DNA from: Rhodoferax sp. AJA081-3
GTDB lineage: Bacteria > Pseudomonadota > Gammaproteobacteria > Burkholderiales > Burkholderiaceae_C
Direction: 5' to 3'
Length of the DNA: 64,000 bases
Assembly (NCBI RefSeq): GCF_017798165.1
Contig: NZ_CP059068.1
Location: forward strand, 5,084,001 to 5,148,000
Positions 1 to 7,128 of the stretch are shown piece after piece. Both the position numbers and the translations under genes were made by a program. A model generated the notes under the pieces. It made no database searches. It saw only the letters and a program-made list of their open reading frames with translations, and was not told where the DNA came from. Every line of letters begins with the position of its first letter. Position 1 is the stretch's first letter.

Positions 1-174
1 GGGGTGGTAGCGCCCGGCGCTGCGCTCAAACAGGCGCACCCCAACCCGACTCTCCAACTGTGCAATGCGTCGAAACACGGTGGCGTGGTTCACGCCCAGG
101 CGCTTGGCCGCGCCCGACAGCGAGCCCGTATGGGCAATGAGCGCCACCAGGCGCAGGTCGTTCAGGTCTTCCAT
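1..174 (-). CDS. LysR-family transcriptional regulator (N-terminal part only)
   Basis: Only the first 58 codons are in the window; the gene continues off the left edge. The start (MEDLNDLRLV) is followed by a typical LysR winged helix-turn-helix: an SLSGAAKRLG helix, the recognition helix NHATVFRRIAQLE and the wing start VGVRLFERS. LysR proteins usually act as tetrameric activators or repressors and often control the divergent neighbour. That neighbour is the metallo-beta-lactamase-fold gene starting at 294, and the 119-bp gap contains AT-rich dyad-like sequence around 193-230. Regulation of that gene is therefore likely but not shown. The ligand-binding domain is not visible, so the inducer cannot be guessed. 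Confidence 0.9.
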   Translation of the reverse strand, partial: MEDLNDLRLVALIAHTGSLSGAAKRLGVNHATVFRRIAQLESRVGVRLFERSAGRYHP

Positions 175-293
175 ATTCCCTCGAACTGGGTTGTGCATTT
201 TTGCAAATGAAGAGTACACATATTGTGAATTGTCTTGTTGCTTTGCAAGCCGCAAACTCTGTCCATTCGCAACTCTTTTTGAAGGAAACCACC

Positions 294-1277
294 ATGAAGA
301 CACTGAAACACACCCTGCTCGCCGCCAGCATGGCTGCCGCTCTTGCACTGGCAAATGGCGCCCACGCGGCAGAGCCCGTATGGGACGGCAACAAAATTGA
401 AATGGTCAGCGAGACGCTAAGCCCCGGCGTATTTGCGTTCTACGCCATTGATGCCAAGGCGCTCAATACCAAGGGCGCAGCCGCCGGCACCAGTGGCGGC
501 CTGGTCGTGGGCAGCAAGGGCGCGCTCTTGATCGACACCATGCTCAACAAGCGCCTGAACAAGCAGGTGCAAGACCTGGGCCGCAAGCTGGGCAAGAACA
601 AGCCCTTGCTCTACGCCATCAACACCAGCGCACACGGCGACCATTCGTTTGGCAACATGTATTTGCCCGCCAGCACCACCATCATCCAGCACGCCAACAC
701 CCGCACCTATGTAGACCAGCACTTGGCCGATGACAAGGCCTTCATGATCAAAAACTTTGGCACCGGCCGCGGCATAGAAGAGATCAAGGCCCGCACGGGC
801 GACCTGCTGGTGCCCGCAGGCGGCAAGCTGACGCTGGACCTGGGCGGCAAAACCGTGGACATCATGGACTTTGGCTTTGCGCAGACCGGTGGCGACCTGT
901 GGGTTTGGGAGCCGCAATCCAAAGTGATGTGGAGCGGCAACCCCGTCATCGCATCCAAACCCGCGCTGCCCTGGCTGCTGGACGGGCATTTGGTTGCATC
1001 CCTGGAAACCCTGCGCAAGGTGTATGACTTCTTGCCCAGCGACGCCCGCATCGTGCCCGGCCACGGCGTGCCCATGGCCCGCGAAGACCTGAAGTGGCAC
1101 ATCGACTACCTGGCCACCGTGCGCACCCAGGTGCAAGCCGCCGTTGACCAGGGCTTGACGCTGGAGCAGACCGTCAAGCAGGTGGCGATGCCGGAGTTTG
1201 GAGGTTATGCCCTGTTTGGCTGGGTGCACCCGGGGCTGAACGTGCCTGCGGCGTATAAGGACCTGAGCAAGAAATAA
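294..1277 (+). CDS. Secreted metallo-beta-lactamase-fold hydrolase with altered metal site
   Basis: A 327-residue protein. The start at 294 is chosen because GAAGGA lies just upstream and a clear signal peptide follows (MKTLKHTLLAASMAAALALA, cleavage probably after GAHA). An in-frame start at 201 would bury the signal. The fold shows NTSAHGDHSFGN around residues 112-123 and PGHG near residue 261. Compared with the usual HxHxDH, the first His is Ser. The segment normally holding the next His ligand reads AQTGGD, and the usual bridging Asp is replaced in SGNPV. The protein may bind one metal or belong to a divergent subfamily; substrate unknown. It is divergent from the LysR gene, which may regulate it. 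Confidence 0.85.
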   Translation: MKTLKHTLLAASMAAALALANGAHAAEPVWDGNKIEMVSETLSPGVFAFYAIDAKALNTKGAAAGTSGGLVVGSKGALLIDTMLNKRLNKQVQDLGRKLGKNKPLLYAINTSAHGDHSFGNMYLPASTTIIQHANTRTYVDQHLADDKAFMIKNFGTGRGIEEIKARTGDLLVPAGGKLTLDLGGKTVDIMDFGFAQTGGDLWVWEPQSKVMWSGNPVIASKPALPWLLDGHLVASLETLRKVYDFLPSDARIVPGHGVPMAREDLKWHIDYLATVRTQVQAAVDQGLTLEQTVKQVAMPEFGGYALFGWVHPGLNVPAAYKDLSKK

Positions 1278-1307
1278 AGAAAAACAGAAGCGGTTTGGAG
1301 CGTGTGG

Positions 1308-1634
1308 TCAGGCCTGCCACACGCCAAACCCTGCCGAACGCAGATCGATGCCGATCTCAATCTCTTTGTCCACCGCGTCCTTGTAGCTCATGGGGTTGAA
1401 GCCCTCGTACAGATCAGGCAGCAGGCGCAGGCCGTAGTGCAGCACGTAGCTGTTGGACTGTATGCCGGCCTTGTGTTTGTCGAAGCGCACGTCCGGGTCC
1501 AGGCCCGTCATGCCCACATACACACAGGGCTTGCCGTCGATGTAGTTGGGGTTGTTCTTGCGAAAGCGCGGCTCCAGCAGCACGTCTTTGCAGAGTTCGA
1601 CCACGTAGACGTGGTGGTGCTTGCGGCGGGGCAT
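1308..1634 (-). CDS. Small GIY-YIG-like hypothetical protein
   Basis: A 108-residue protein starting MPRRKHHHVYVVEL; in-frame sequence upstream of this Met looks non-conserved and runs toward the toxin gene. The spacing of VYVVEL and CVYVGMTG resembles the two short motifs of the GIY-YIG nuclease fold, followed by DVRFDKHKAG, which could carry a catalytic Arg. No Glu-rich C-terminal metal motif is obvious, so activity is uncertain. It ends 30 bp from the metallo-beta-lactamase-fold gene (convergent) and starts 4 bp after the toxin gene stop, so it may be cotranscribed with the toxin-antitoxin pair. Function inferred only from the motif pattern. Confidence 0.6.
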   Translation of the reverse strand: MPRRKHHHVYVVELCKDVLLEPRFRKNNPNYIDGKPCVYVGMTGLDPDVRFDKHKAGIQSNSYVLHYGLRLLPDLYEGFNPMSYKDAVDKEIEIGIDLRSAGFGVWQA

Positions 1635-1638
1635 GGTT

Positions 1639-1932
1639 CTAACGCAGCCGGCCGCCCCAATAGTTGGGTTTTCGGTGTTGGTGAGCGATAGCCAGCACCA
1701 GCACATCCATTCCGTCTTGGGTATAGACCACGCTATAGGGAAACCGCTTGAGTCGACAACGTCGGATCTGGCGTGTCAATGGATGCCACGCCGTTGGGAA
1801 TTGATCAATGAGCTTGAATGTCTTCAGTGTTTCGATCAGAAACGCATCGCCAAGTCCCGGTGCCTGATCTGCATACCAAGCAATAGCCTCATCAAGCTCC
1901 GCCTGCGCGGGCTCCAGCAGGCGAATGCTCAT
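1639..1932 (-). CDS. Type II toxin, RelE/ParE family
   Basis: A 97-residue protein with the RelE/ParE layout: an N-terminal strand (MSIRLLEPAQAELDEAIAWY), two helices, then the C-terminal sheet with RRCRLKRFPYSVVY and LVLAIAHQHRKPNYW. RelE-type toxins cleave ribosome-bound mRNA and ParE-type toxins poison gyrase; sequence alone does not separate them here. The gene overlaps the upstream antitoxin gene by four bases (ATGA), typical of translationally coupled toxin-antitoxin operons. The C-terminal HQHRKPxYW is common in chromosomal copies of this family. It appears intact. Confidence 0.88.
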   Translation of the reverse strand: MSIRLLEPAQAELDEAIAWYADQAPGLGDAFLIETLKTFKLIDQFPTAWHPLTRQIRRCRLKRFPYSVVYTQDGMDVLVLAIAHQHRKPNYWGGRLR

Positions 1933-2162
1933 GCGGCTTTGGGATTGACCTGGTACTTGGCAATGACCTCGGACAGGCCGACTGCCTTCAATTCACCACG
2001 GCGGTAGGCAGCCAGACGGTCTTCTGCTTCCTTGGCCCAGAGAGCGTCCAAAGCAGGATCGGGCTCGTCCAAGCTGTCCAGAATGCGTTCCACAACCTCC
2101 ATGCGCTCCTCGGGCGGAAGCTTGACGGCTTGGGCACTTAAGGCTTCGGCGTTTGTGGTCAT
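1929..2162 (-). CDS. Antitoxin, putative addiction module component family
   Basis: A 77-residue protein beginning MTTNAEALSAQAVKL. It matches the short antitoxin family that pairs with RelE/ParE toxins: LPPEERMEVVERILDSLDEP, then a helical tail with DALWAKEAEDRLAAY. In this family the N-terminal helix packs against the ribosome-like fold of the toxin and the protein usually represses its own operon. The start at 2162 is preferred over the one at 2216 because family members start at this position, which has GCCTCTGCC just upstream on the coding strand. The four-base overlap with the toxin gene supports one operon. Confidence 0.85.
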   Translation of the reverse strand: MTTNAEALSAQAVKLPPEERMEVVERILDSLDEPDPALDALWAKEAEDRLAAYRRGELKAVGLSEVIAKYQVNPKAA

Positions 2163-2219
2163 GGCAGAGGCTCCATTGGGCTGGTAAACGAACAAAACAC
2201 CACTATAGCGCGGCAAGCA

Positions 2220-2861
2220 TCAGACCCGATCCAGATCGCGGATCAAGCTCACCACCTTGGTGGTGATGATGTCCACCGCCGGCCCGTTGGCGCCGTGCGG
2301 CAAGATCACATCGGCATTGCGCTTGGTGGGCTCAATGAACTGCTTGTGCATGGGGCGCACCGTTTCCAGGTATTGGTTGATCACGCTCTCGGCGCTGCGT
2401 CCGCGCTCGGCCATGTCGCGCTGCAGGCGGCGGATGAAGCGCACATCTGCCGCGGTGTCCACAAAAATCTTCAGCGACATCATGTCGCGCAAGTCTGCGT
2501 CATACAACGCAAACAGACCTTCGATCACGATCACCGGTGCGGGCTTGACGGTAATGGTCTTGCTGGATCGGTTGTCTGCCGCAAAGTCGTACTCGGGCAT
2601 TTCAATCGCCTGGCCATTGCGCAGTGCCTGCACGTGCTGCAGCATCAAAGGCCAGTCAAACGCAGCCGGGTGGTCGTAATTGGTCTTGCGCCGGTCGGGC
2701 GGCGACATGTGGGTTTGGTCGAGGTAGTAGTCGTCTTGCATCACCACGGCCACCATCTCGGGACCAATGGACTTGAGCACCTCACGCGTGACGGTGGATT
2801 TGCCGCTGCCGCTGCCACCTGCGACACCAATGACGAAAGGCTGGTTGCGGGTTGGGTTCAT
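2220..2861 (-). CDS. udk: Uridine kinase
   Basis: A 213-residue protein, the normal length for bacterial uridine kinase, which phosphorylates uridine and cytidine in pyrimidine salvage. The start MNPTRNQPFVIGVAGG is chosen because it places the P-loop GGSGSGKST near residue 18, as in the family; the open frame runs further upstream but with unrelated sequence. Other family marks are QDDYYLD, the substrate-binding stretch NYDHPAAFDW, and a C-terminal RFIRRLQRDMAERGRS lid region. It is divergent from the ECF-sigma cluster and 57 bp from the antitoxin gene. Nothing unusual. Confidence 0.95.
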   Translation of the reverse strand: MNPTRNQPFVIGVAGGSGSGKSTVTREVLKSIGPEMVAVVMQDDYYLDQTHMSPPDRRKTNYDHPAAFDWPLMLQHVQALRNGQAIEMPEYDFAADNRSSKTITVKPAPVIVIEGLFALYDADLRDMMSLKIFVDTAADVRFIRRLQRDMAERGRSAESVINQYLETVRPMHKQFIEPTKRNADVILPHGANGPAVDIITTKVVSLIRDLDRV

Positions 2862-2927
2862 GGGGCGTGGTGTCCAGGCTGGCAAAGGGCTCAATTTTAC
2901 AAGCCGACAAATTTTTTTTGAGAAACC

Positions 2928-2973
2928 TGAACCCTTTTGGATGGGAGCAGCCTCTTGGTAAATGTCATCCACT
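2928..2973 (+). promoter_or_regulatory. Candidate ECF-type promoter, copy 1
   Basis: TGAACCCTTTTG at 2928, GGTAA at 2957 and GTCATCCACT at 2964. The same three blocks occur at exactly the same spacing (offsets 0, 29, 36) at 3773. The GAACC block resembles the -35 element used by many ECF sigma factors. A -10 would be expected around CCTCTTGG, with the GTCATCC block then near the transcript start. Both copies precede small CPxC membrane-protein genes that flank the sigma gene. Confidence 0.65.
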
Positions 2974-2991
2974 TCAAACAAAGGTTTAAAC

Positions 2992-3201
2992 ATGTTTTTC
3001 TTGAAACGCAATCTCCCTACCTGGGAACGTGCTGCCCGTATCATTGGCGGCGCTGCTGTGGGGGCTGCCGTTGCGGGCGGCCTGACCACTGGCATGGTCA
3101 CCTGGGTGGCTTTGGCGACGGCCGCCACACTGGTGCTGACCGCGTTTGTTGGGTTCTGCCCGGCATGCGCCATGGTGGGACGCCGCTACCTGGACAAATA
3201 A
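2992..3201 (+). CDS. Small membrane protein with C-terminal CPxC motif
   Basis: A 69-residue protein (MFFLKRNLPTWERAARIIGG...). One or two hydrophobic segments span about residues 17-55, followed by FCPACAMVGRRYLDK. It resembles the DUF2892/YgaP-type transmembrane unit, in which a short hairpin precedes a CP-containing tail. The start at 2992 has AAAGG upstream. An alternative at 2962 would fall inside the conserved promoter block and is rejected. The sigma gene starts one base after its stop, so the two form an operon. The paired cysteines suggest a redox or metal-related role for the sigma system; this is inference. Confidence 0.75.
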   Translation: MFFLKRNLPTWERAARIIGGAAVGAAVAGGLTTGMVTWVALATAATLVLTAFVGFCPACAMVGRRYLDK

Positions 3202-3202
3202 G

Positions 3203-3772
3203 ATGCCACGCGCCGAGACACATTTAGTTGAAGCCGCCCGCCTGGGCGACTCGGCGGCCATTTCAGAGCTGCTGGTCGTGTGCCAGCCAGATCTGAAGCG
3301 GTTTGCCCGGCGCACCTGCTCCACCACCGAGGACGCGGAAGACGCGGTGCAGGTTGCGCTGTGGCAGCTCTACCGCAAGGTGGGCTTGCTGCGCTGCGCG
3401 GCTACTTTCACAACCTGGATGTTCCGGATTGTGGAGCGCGAGTGTTACCGCCTGTACCGGCGCGCCACAGGCACCGAGCCGCTAGACGAAGTGCTGGAGC
3501 ACGACCTGCCAGCCGCGCCCCAAACACCCATAGACCTGCGGCTGGACCTGGCCCGCGCCATGGAGCGGCTCACCCCGCCCTACCGCGAGGTGCTGATACT
3601 GCGCGACGTGCACGAACTCACCGCCCCAGAGGTTGCCGCCCAGTTGGGCCTGAGCCTGGAGGCGGTCAAGAGCCGCCTGCACCGGGCCCGCGCCCAGGTG
3701 CGCGAACATTTGTTGGCCAGCGGCTACTGGCTCAAAGACGGCGCGCCAGAGCCTGTGACTGAACGCGGGTGA
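3203..3772 (+). CDS. RNA polymerase ECF sigma factor
   Basis: A 189-residue sigma-70 family protein of ECF size. Region 2 is seen in LKRFARRTCSTTEDAEDAVQ and ALWQLYRK, with TFTTWMFRIVEREC following. Region 4 is seen in LTPPYREVLILRDVHELT and APEVAAQLGLSLEAVKSRLH. Region 1.1 and region 3 are absent, as expected. The ATG follows the stop of the upstream membrane-protein gene by one base, indicating coupling. No classical anti-sigma factor is adjacent; the small CPxC membrane proteins on both sides are the obvious partner candidates. The stop codon directly abuts the second promoter-like motif at 3773. Autoregulation is likely. Confidence 0.92.
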   Translation: MPRAETHLVEAARLGDSAAISELLVVCQPDLKRFARRTCSTTEDAEDAVQVALWQLYRKVGLLRCAATFTTWMFRIVERECYRLYRRATGTEPLDEVLEHDLPAAPQTPIDLRLDLARAMERLTPPYREVLILRDVHELTAPEVAAQLGLSLEAVKSRLHRARAQVREHLLASGYWLKDGAPEPVTERG

Positions 3773-3818
3773 TGAACCCTTTTGCAAAACCTGCGCCTCT
3801 AGGTAAGAGTCATCCACT
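3773..3818 (+). promoter_or_regulatory. Candidate ECF-type promoter, copy 2
   Basis: TGAACCCTTTTG at 3773, CCTCTAGGTAA ending at 3806 and GTCATCCACT at 3809 repeat the copy at 2928 block for block with identical spacing, while the sequence between blocks differs. It starts on the base after the sigma-factor stop codon and lies 64 bp before the next ATG. This is strong internal evidence that both are sites for the same regulator, probably the ECF factor between them. Confidence 0.65.
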
Positions 3819-3836
3819 CTTCAGCAGGTCTACACC

Positions 3837-4031
3837 ATGTTTTGCAGCACTTCAGTTTCGGTTCATCTACTGCGCGGCGCCGCCGCCATCGGTTTGATTT
3901 TTGCGGCTTTTTACTTGAGCAGCTATGGCTTCGTATGGTCGGCCCTTGCGGGCCTGGGGGCCATTGTGCTGCTGCGCGGCTGCCCTATGTGTTGGTTGAT
4001 GGGTTTGTTTGAGACCATGCAGCGCAAGTAG
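3837..4031 (+). CDS. Small membrane protein with CPxC motif, second partner of the ECF gene
   Basis: A 64-residue protein (MFCSTSVSVHLLRGAAAIGL...) with two hydrophobic stretches (about residues 10-28 and 30-48), then LLRGCPMCWLMGLFETMQRK. Layout and the C-terminal CPxC match the membrane protein at 2992, though the rest has diverged. This suggests an old duplication or two members of the same YgaP/DUF2892-like family. It carries its own copy of the promoter motif, so it can be expressed separately from the sigma operon. Function unknown; a role in envelope or redox sensing with the ECF factor is inferred. Confidence 0.75.
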   Translation: MFCSTSVSVHLLRGAAAIGLIFAAFYLSSYGFVWSALAGLGAIVLLRGCPMCWLMGLFETMQRK

Positions 4032-4166
4032 CGCTATGGAGGCGGCAGGATGCGCCGCAACGCGGGCACCTTTTGCAACCGCCGTGCGGTAGATCGTTCG
4101 CCCAGTGCAAAGGGGCCAGTGTGTCTCGAAATCAACGAACCTGAGTTCAGAGCCATTGCCTAGAGG

Positions 4167-4232
4167 CTAAATTGGCCCCTAGCCCCCGTGTAATATTGCC
4201 ATGTAGCTACCAAAAACATAGCAAACGCAAGC
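4167..4232 (+). repeat. Interspersed repeat, copy A
   Basis: Begins TAAATTGGCCCCTAGCCCCC, then GTGTAATAT, and ends with the short hairpin GCTACCAAAAACATAGC. It shares this block order with copies at 5559, 6270 and 7930 and with the reversed copy inside trmJ. It lies in the 215-bp gap between the small membrane-protein gene and the serine hydrolase gene. No other feature was seen in that gap. Confidence 0.8.
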
Positions 4233-4246
4233 TGGATGGATTCCAC

Positions 4247-5455
4247 TCACTTGGCCGGTACAACGCCCTCGTCATCAAGCGCCTGTTGCACTTCGCGGTA
4301 GAACGCGTCGCGCGCTGCCATGGCTAGTGGGTCACTCGCGCCGCCTGCCCAGTTGGCATTGGACACGATCACCAGTTTGCGCTTGGGGTCAATGAAAATC
4401 CCCTGGCCAAAAATGCCGCGTGCGGTAAAGCTGCCGTCGTCAAACGTCCACCACTGGTAACCATAGCCGCGCCCTGGCTCGCCAATGTCGGCGCGCTTGG
4501 TGGTGGCATCACACCACCAGCCATCGGGCACGATGCTTGTACCGTTCACCATGGCGCCATTCAAAATGAACAGGCCCATGCGGGCGTAGTCGCGCGACGC
4601 AGCCTGCACGCAGCAGCCACCAATTTCCTGTCCGGTTTTGCTCAGCAGCCATGTTGCCTGCTGCTCCATGCCTGCGGGGCCCCACACCTTTTCTGCCAGG
4701 TAGGTTGCCAGCGGCTTCTTGGTGGCCTGTTGCACCAGGGTGCCCACCAGGTTGGTCTCGCCGGTGCTGTACAGCCAGCGAGTGCCAGGTGGCGCTGCGC
4801 GGGGCAGCTTGCGCATATAGCTCACCAGGGCTTCCATGCCTGCTTCGGGCTCTTGTTTGTTGAACTTGGCCACGTCGGAGTTGGGGTCGTTGTAGTCTTC
4901 ACTCCACTTGACGCCGGATGTCATGGTGAGCAACTGGCGCACGCTCACGTCGTCGTAGGCAGAGCCATTGAGGTCTGGAATGTAGAGACTGACCTTGTCG
5001 TCCAGGCTCTTGATGAAACCGTCCTTCACTGCCGCACCCACCAGCGTGGAGGTGAATGACTTGGCGACCGAGAAACTCGTCCAGCGCCCCTCGGACCCAA
5101 AGCCCAGGCCATAACGCTCCAGGCGCAACGTGCCGTCTTGCACGATCAGCATTGCGGCATTGCGCTGGCCCGCCATGTAGGCGTCTACATCCGTCGTCAG
5201 CTTGAGCGGTGCACCCGCGGGCAGGGCCGAGGGTGTGTCGCTGGCGGGCACCACATGCGACTTGGCCAACAGCGGCAGGCGGTCCATCATGCGGAATGCT
5301 GCATCGCGCTGCGGCGCGGTCCAGAACAACACTTCGTTATGGATGGGTGTGGTAGCCAAGAATGCAAGGCTATCTTTGTCCAGGCTGCCCCTGCCGCCTT
5401 CACCTGCAGCACCCAAGACCCCCAAGGTGTCAGGCGCAGCTTTCTTGATAGCCAA
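4247..5455 (-). CDS. Serine hydrolase, class C beta-lactamase-like (DUF/6-aminohexanoate-dimer hydrolase type)
   Basis: A 402-residue protein if translated from TTG at 5455, which has AGGAGA six bases upstream; no ATG fits. The nucleophile motif SVAK is at about residues 129-132, inside WTSFSVAKSFTSTLVGAAV. The second motif region is WLYSTGETN and the third probably lies around GRGYGYQWW. The family contains penicillin-binding-protein-like esterases, amidases and beta-lactamases, usually exported. Here there is no signal peptide, so either the start lies elsewhere, the 5' end was altered, or the enzyme is cytoplasmic. Flanked by repeat copies A and B. Substrate unknown. Confidence 0.8.
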   Translation of the reverse strand: MAIKKAAPDTLGVLGAAGEGGRGSLDKDSLAFLATTPIHNEVLFWTAPQRDAAFRMMDRLPLLAKSHVVPASDTPSALPAGAPLKLTTDVDAYMAGQRNAAMLIVQDGTLRLERYGLGFGSEGRWTSFSVAKSFTSTLVGAAVKDGFIKSLDDKVSLYIPDLNGSAYDDVSVRQLLTMTSGVKWSEDYNDPNSDVAKFNKQEPEAGMEALVSYMRKLPRAAPPGTRWLYSTGETNLVGTLVQQATKKPLATYLAEKVWGPAGMEQQATWLLSKTGQEIGGCCVQAASRDYARMGLFILNGAMVNGTSIVPDGWWCDATTKRADIGEPGRGYGYQWWTFDDGSFTARGIFGQGIFIDPKRKLVIVSNANWAGGASDPLAMAARDAFYREVQQALDDEGVVPAK

Positions 5456-5558
5456 AACAAGTCTCCTCGTTCGTTTTTTGGAAATAGTTCGCCCAGGAAC
5501 GGGGCGTCTAGTTAAGCACCGCAGTTTAGACGGGCTTGGGGGGAGTTGGTAAAAGGTT

Positions 5559-5624
5559 ACAAATTGGCCTCTAGCCCCTGTGCAATATGCCTCAGATGCT
5601 GCAAAAAGCATAGCGTACGCTTTT
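5559..5624 (+). repeat. Interspersed repeat, copy B
   Basis: Contains AAATTGGCCTCTAGCCCC, TGTGCAATAT and a short hairpin TGCTGCAAAAAGCA. Same block order as copies A, C and D. It sits between the start of the serine hydrolase gene (5455) and the DUF6933 gene (5674). Confidence 0.8.
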
Positions 5625-5673
5625 GGAAGTCGACTACGCTGAGCAATCGCGCGGCGGAGCTGACAATAACCCC

Positions 5674-6192
5674 ATGCTCTACTTGAAATGCACCGGCATC
5701 GTTCTAAAAACTCTGGGTTTGCCCAAGACACTCCTGGCTGAACCTGTGCCCACCTTGGCCCCGTTGGGCAACTGGTATGTCAATCGGTTCGACCTAGGGC
5801 GGCGCAAGGCACACGTCTTCATGAGCGAGACGACCTTGCTGTCTTTCATCTTGCTTCAAGGCAAAACACCTGTGACACCCGAAACGCTCCCAATCATGAT
5901 GCTGGCGGGGCTGGAGCAGCTTCTGCACATGCGCGGGATGGGTGAGCATGCCATTGAGCGGGCGATGGTGCATTACCAAGAGGGGCTGTTTGCGAAAACC
6001 GATAGCCGAGCGGGCCTGGGTTCGCTCAACGACTTGGTCCAGCGATACCAATGGGTGGTGGAGGATGACGGCGGATTGGATAGGTGCGATCTCACGCGCA
6101 TCATCATGGTTACCAACGACATGCCGCAGCGCAGGCTGGGCTGGCGTACTTCTTGGGAAGTGACGCAGAGCAAATTGGAATTGCTCAACTGA
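5674..6192 (+). CDS. DUF6933-type hypothetical protein
   Basis: A 172-residue protein beginning MLYLKCTGIVLKTLG. The N-terminal pattern (MLYLxCT, then WYVNRFDLGRRKAHVFMSET and TLLSFILL) matches the small family annotated as DUF6933, whose function is unknown. No signal peptide or membrane segment. The start at 5674 is used because family members begin MLYL; the open frame continues upstream into repeat copy B. Flanked by repeats on both sides, which may have shaped the intergenic regions. No operon partner. Confidence 0.7.
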   Translation: MLYLKCTGIVLKTLGLPKTLLAEPVPTLAPLGNWYVNRFDLGRRKAHVFMSETTLLSFILLQGKTPVTPETLPIMMLAGLEQLLHMRGMGEHAIERAMVHYQEGLFAKTDSRAGLGSLNDLVQRYQWVVEDDGGLDRCDLTRIIMVTNDMPQRRLGWRTSWEVTQSKLELLN

Positions 6193-6269
6193 AAGCACCA
6201 CGCTGTCGTATTGATTGCGGCCGATGCTAGTGAGTTCTTGGCTAGCAAGGGTTACGTAGAGGCCTATAT

Positions 6270-6333
6270 GAAAAATTGGCCTCCAGCCCCCGTGAAATAT
6301 GCTCAAGTAGCTACGAAAATCGTAGCAAATACA
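6270..6333 (+). repeat. Interspersed repeat, copy C
   Basis: AAAAATTGGCCTCCAGCCCC, CGTGAAATAT and a perfect 7-bp hairpin GCTACGAAAATCGTAGC. This is the best-formed hairpin of the family. It lies between the convergent DUF6933 and DUF924 genes. Confidence 0.82.
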
Positions 6334-6343
6334 AAACCAAGAG

Positions 6344-6883
6344 CTAAAACGAAGACCCCGGCTCGCTCAAGAAAGCCAGCTCTTCCGCACTAGAGACGCG
6401 CCCCAGAATCGCGTTGCGGTGGGGGTAGCGGCCAAAGCGGTCGATGATGGCCTTGTGGCGCATCTCGAAGTCCAGGTTTCTTTCGTTACCCAATTGCGTA
6501 AAGAGCTCTACCGCTTGCGTATGCACCAGCGCGGACTCGCTGTGCATGTAGGGCATGTAGGCAAACACGCGCTGCGCTTCGGGCAGGCTGCGGTCCTGCC
6601 CACTGGCCACCAGCTCTTGCGCCAACACCAGCGCCAGCGCGTCCTGCGCAAAGGCGCGCGGCGTGTCGCGGTACACGTTGCGCGAGAACTGGTCCAACAC
6701 GATGATCTCCGCCAGCCTTCCAGCGGCCGATGCGCGCCACGCAAACAGCTCACACCGCGCCGCAGCCTCCAAGGTGTCGCCAAACCGCGCACGAATGGTT
6801 TCGTCCAGTGCGGTGTCTTTGACGAAGTGCTGCTTGGGGGTTAGCTCTTCGAACCAGAAGTGGAGGATGGATTGGGATGGCAT
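6344..6883 (-). CDS. DUF924 family protein
   Basis: A 179-residue protein with the family hallmarks FWFEELTPKQHF near the start, IIVLDQFSRNVYRDTPRAFA in the middle and FAYMPYMHSES, followed by the HKAIIDRFGRYPHRNAILGR signature. DUF924 proteins are all-helical, TPR-like folds of unknown function, common in proteobacteria and eukaryotes. The start MPSQSILHFWF agrees with the family. It is the last ordinary gene before the AT-richer accessory patch; the first NYN fragment begins 11 bp upstream of its start. Confidence 0.88.
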   Translation of the reverse strand: MPSQSILHFWFEELTPKQHFVKDTALDETIRARFGDTLEAAARCELFAWRASAAGRLAEIIVLDQFSRNVYRDTPRAFAQDALALVLAQELVASGQDRSLPEAQRVFAYMPYMHSESALVHTQAVELFTQLGNERNLDFEMRHKAIIDRFGRYPHRNAILGRVSSAEELAFLSEPGSSF

Positions 6884-6894
6884 GGGAGGATAGC

Positions 6895-7060
6895 GTGTCG
6901 CGCTACGGCACGGCCACCATCAAGCGCGCGCATGGCGTCTGGACCACCACTAATCTCTCACCAATTCAGCGCTGATCGTCGACGCCATGGACGTGGTGCA
7001 CAACGATGGCGTGGATGGCTTTGGTCTGGTCTCCAGCGACAGCGACTTCACCCGCCTAGC
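6895..7060 (+). pseudogene. Decayed NYN-domain (LabA/DUF88-like) gene fragment 1
   Basis: Translating in shifting frames gives VSRYGTATIKRAHGVWTTTN, then after a gap ALIVDAMDVVHNDGVDGFGL and VSSDSDFTRLA. Both blocks are typical of NYN/PIN-like ribonuclease domains. The middle of the domain is missing, there is no start codon, and the frame is not continuous with either end. The first 55 bases are nearly the same as in fragment 2 at 8028, so the two form a direct repeat around the gene at 7129-7770. The rest of the 245-bp gap holds nothing recognisable. Confidence 0.75.
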
Positions 7061-7128
7061 TCCCCGCTCTCTTGGGGTGAGATTGACCGGGGTGCAGGTC
7101 TGATTCATTGACGCGTTTCGCTCGGAAG

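Noticed and set aside
417..1229. Minus-strand 270-codon frame opposite the metallo-beta-lactamase-fold gene
   Set aside because: Antisense shadow; Gly/His/Val-rich composition and no motif.
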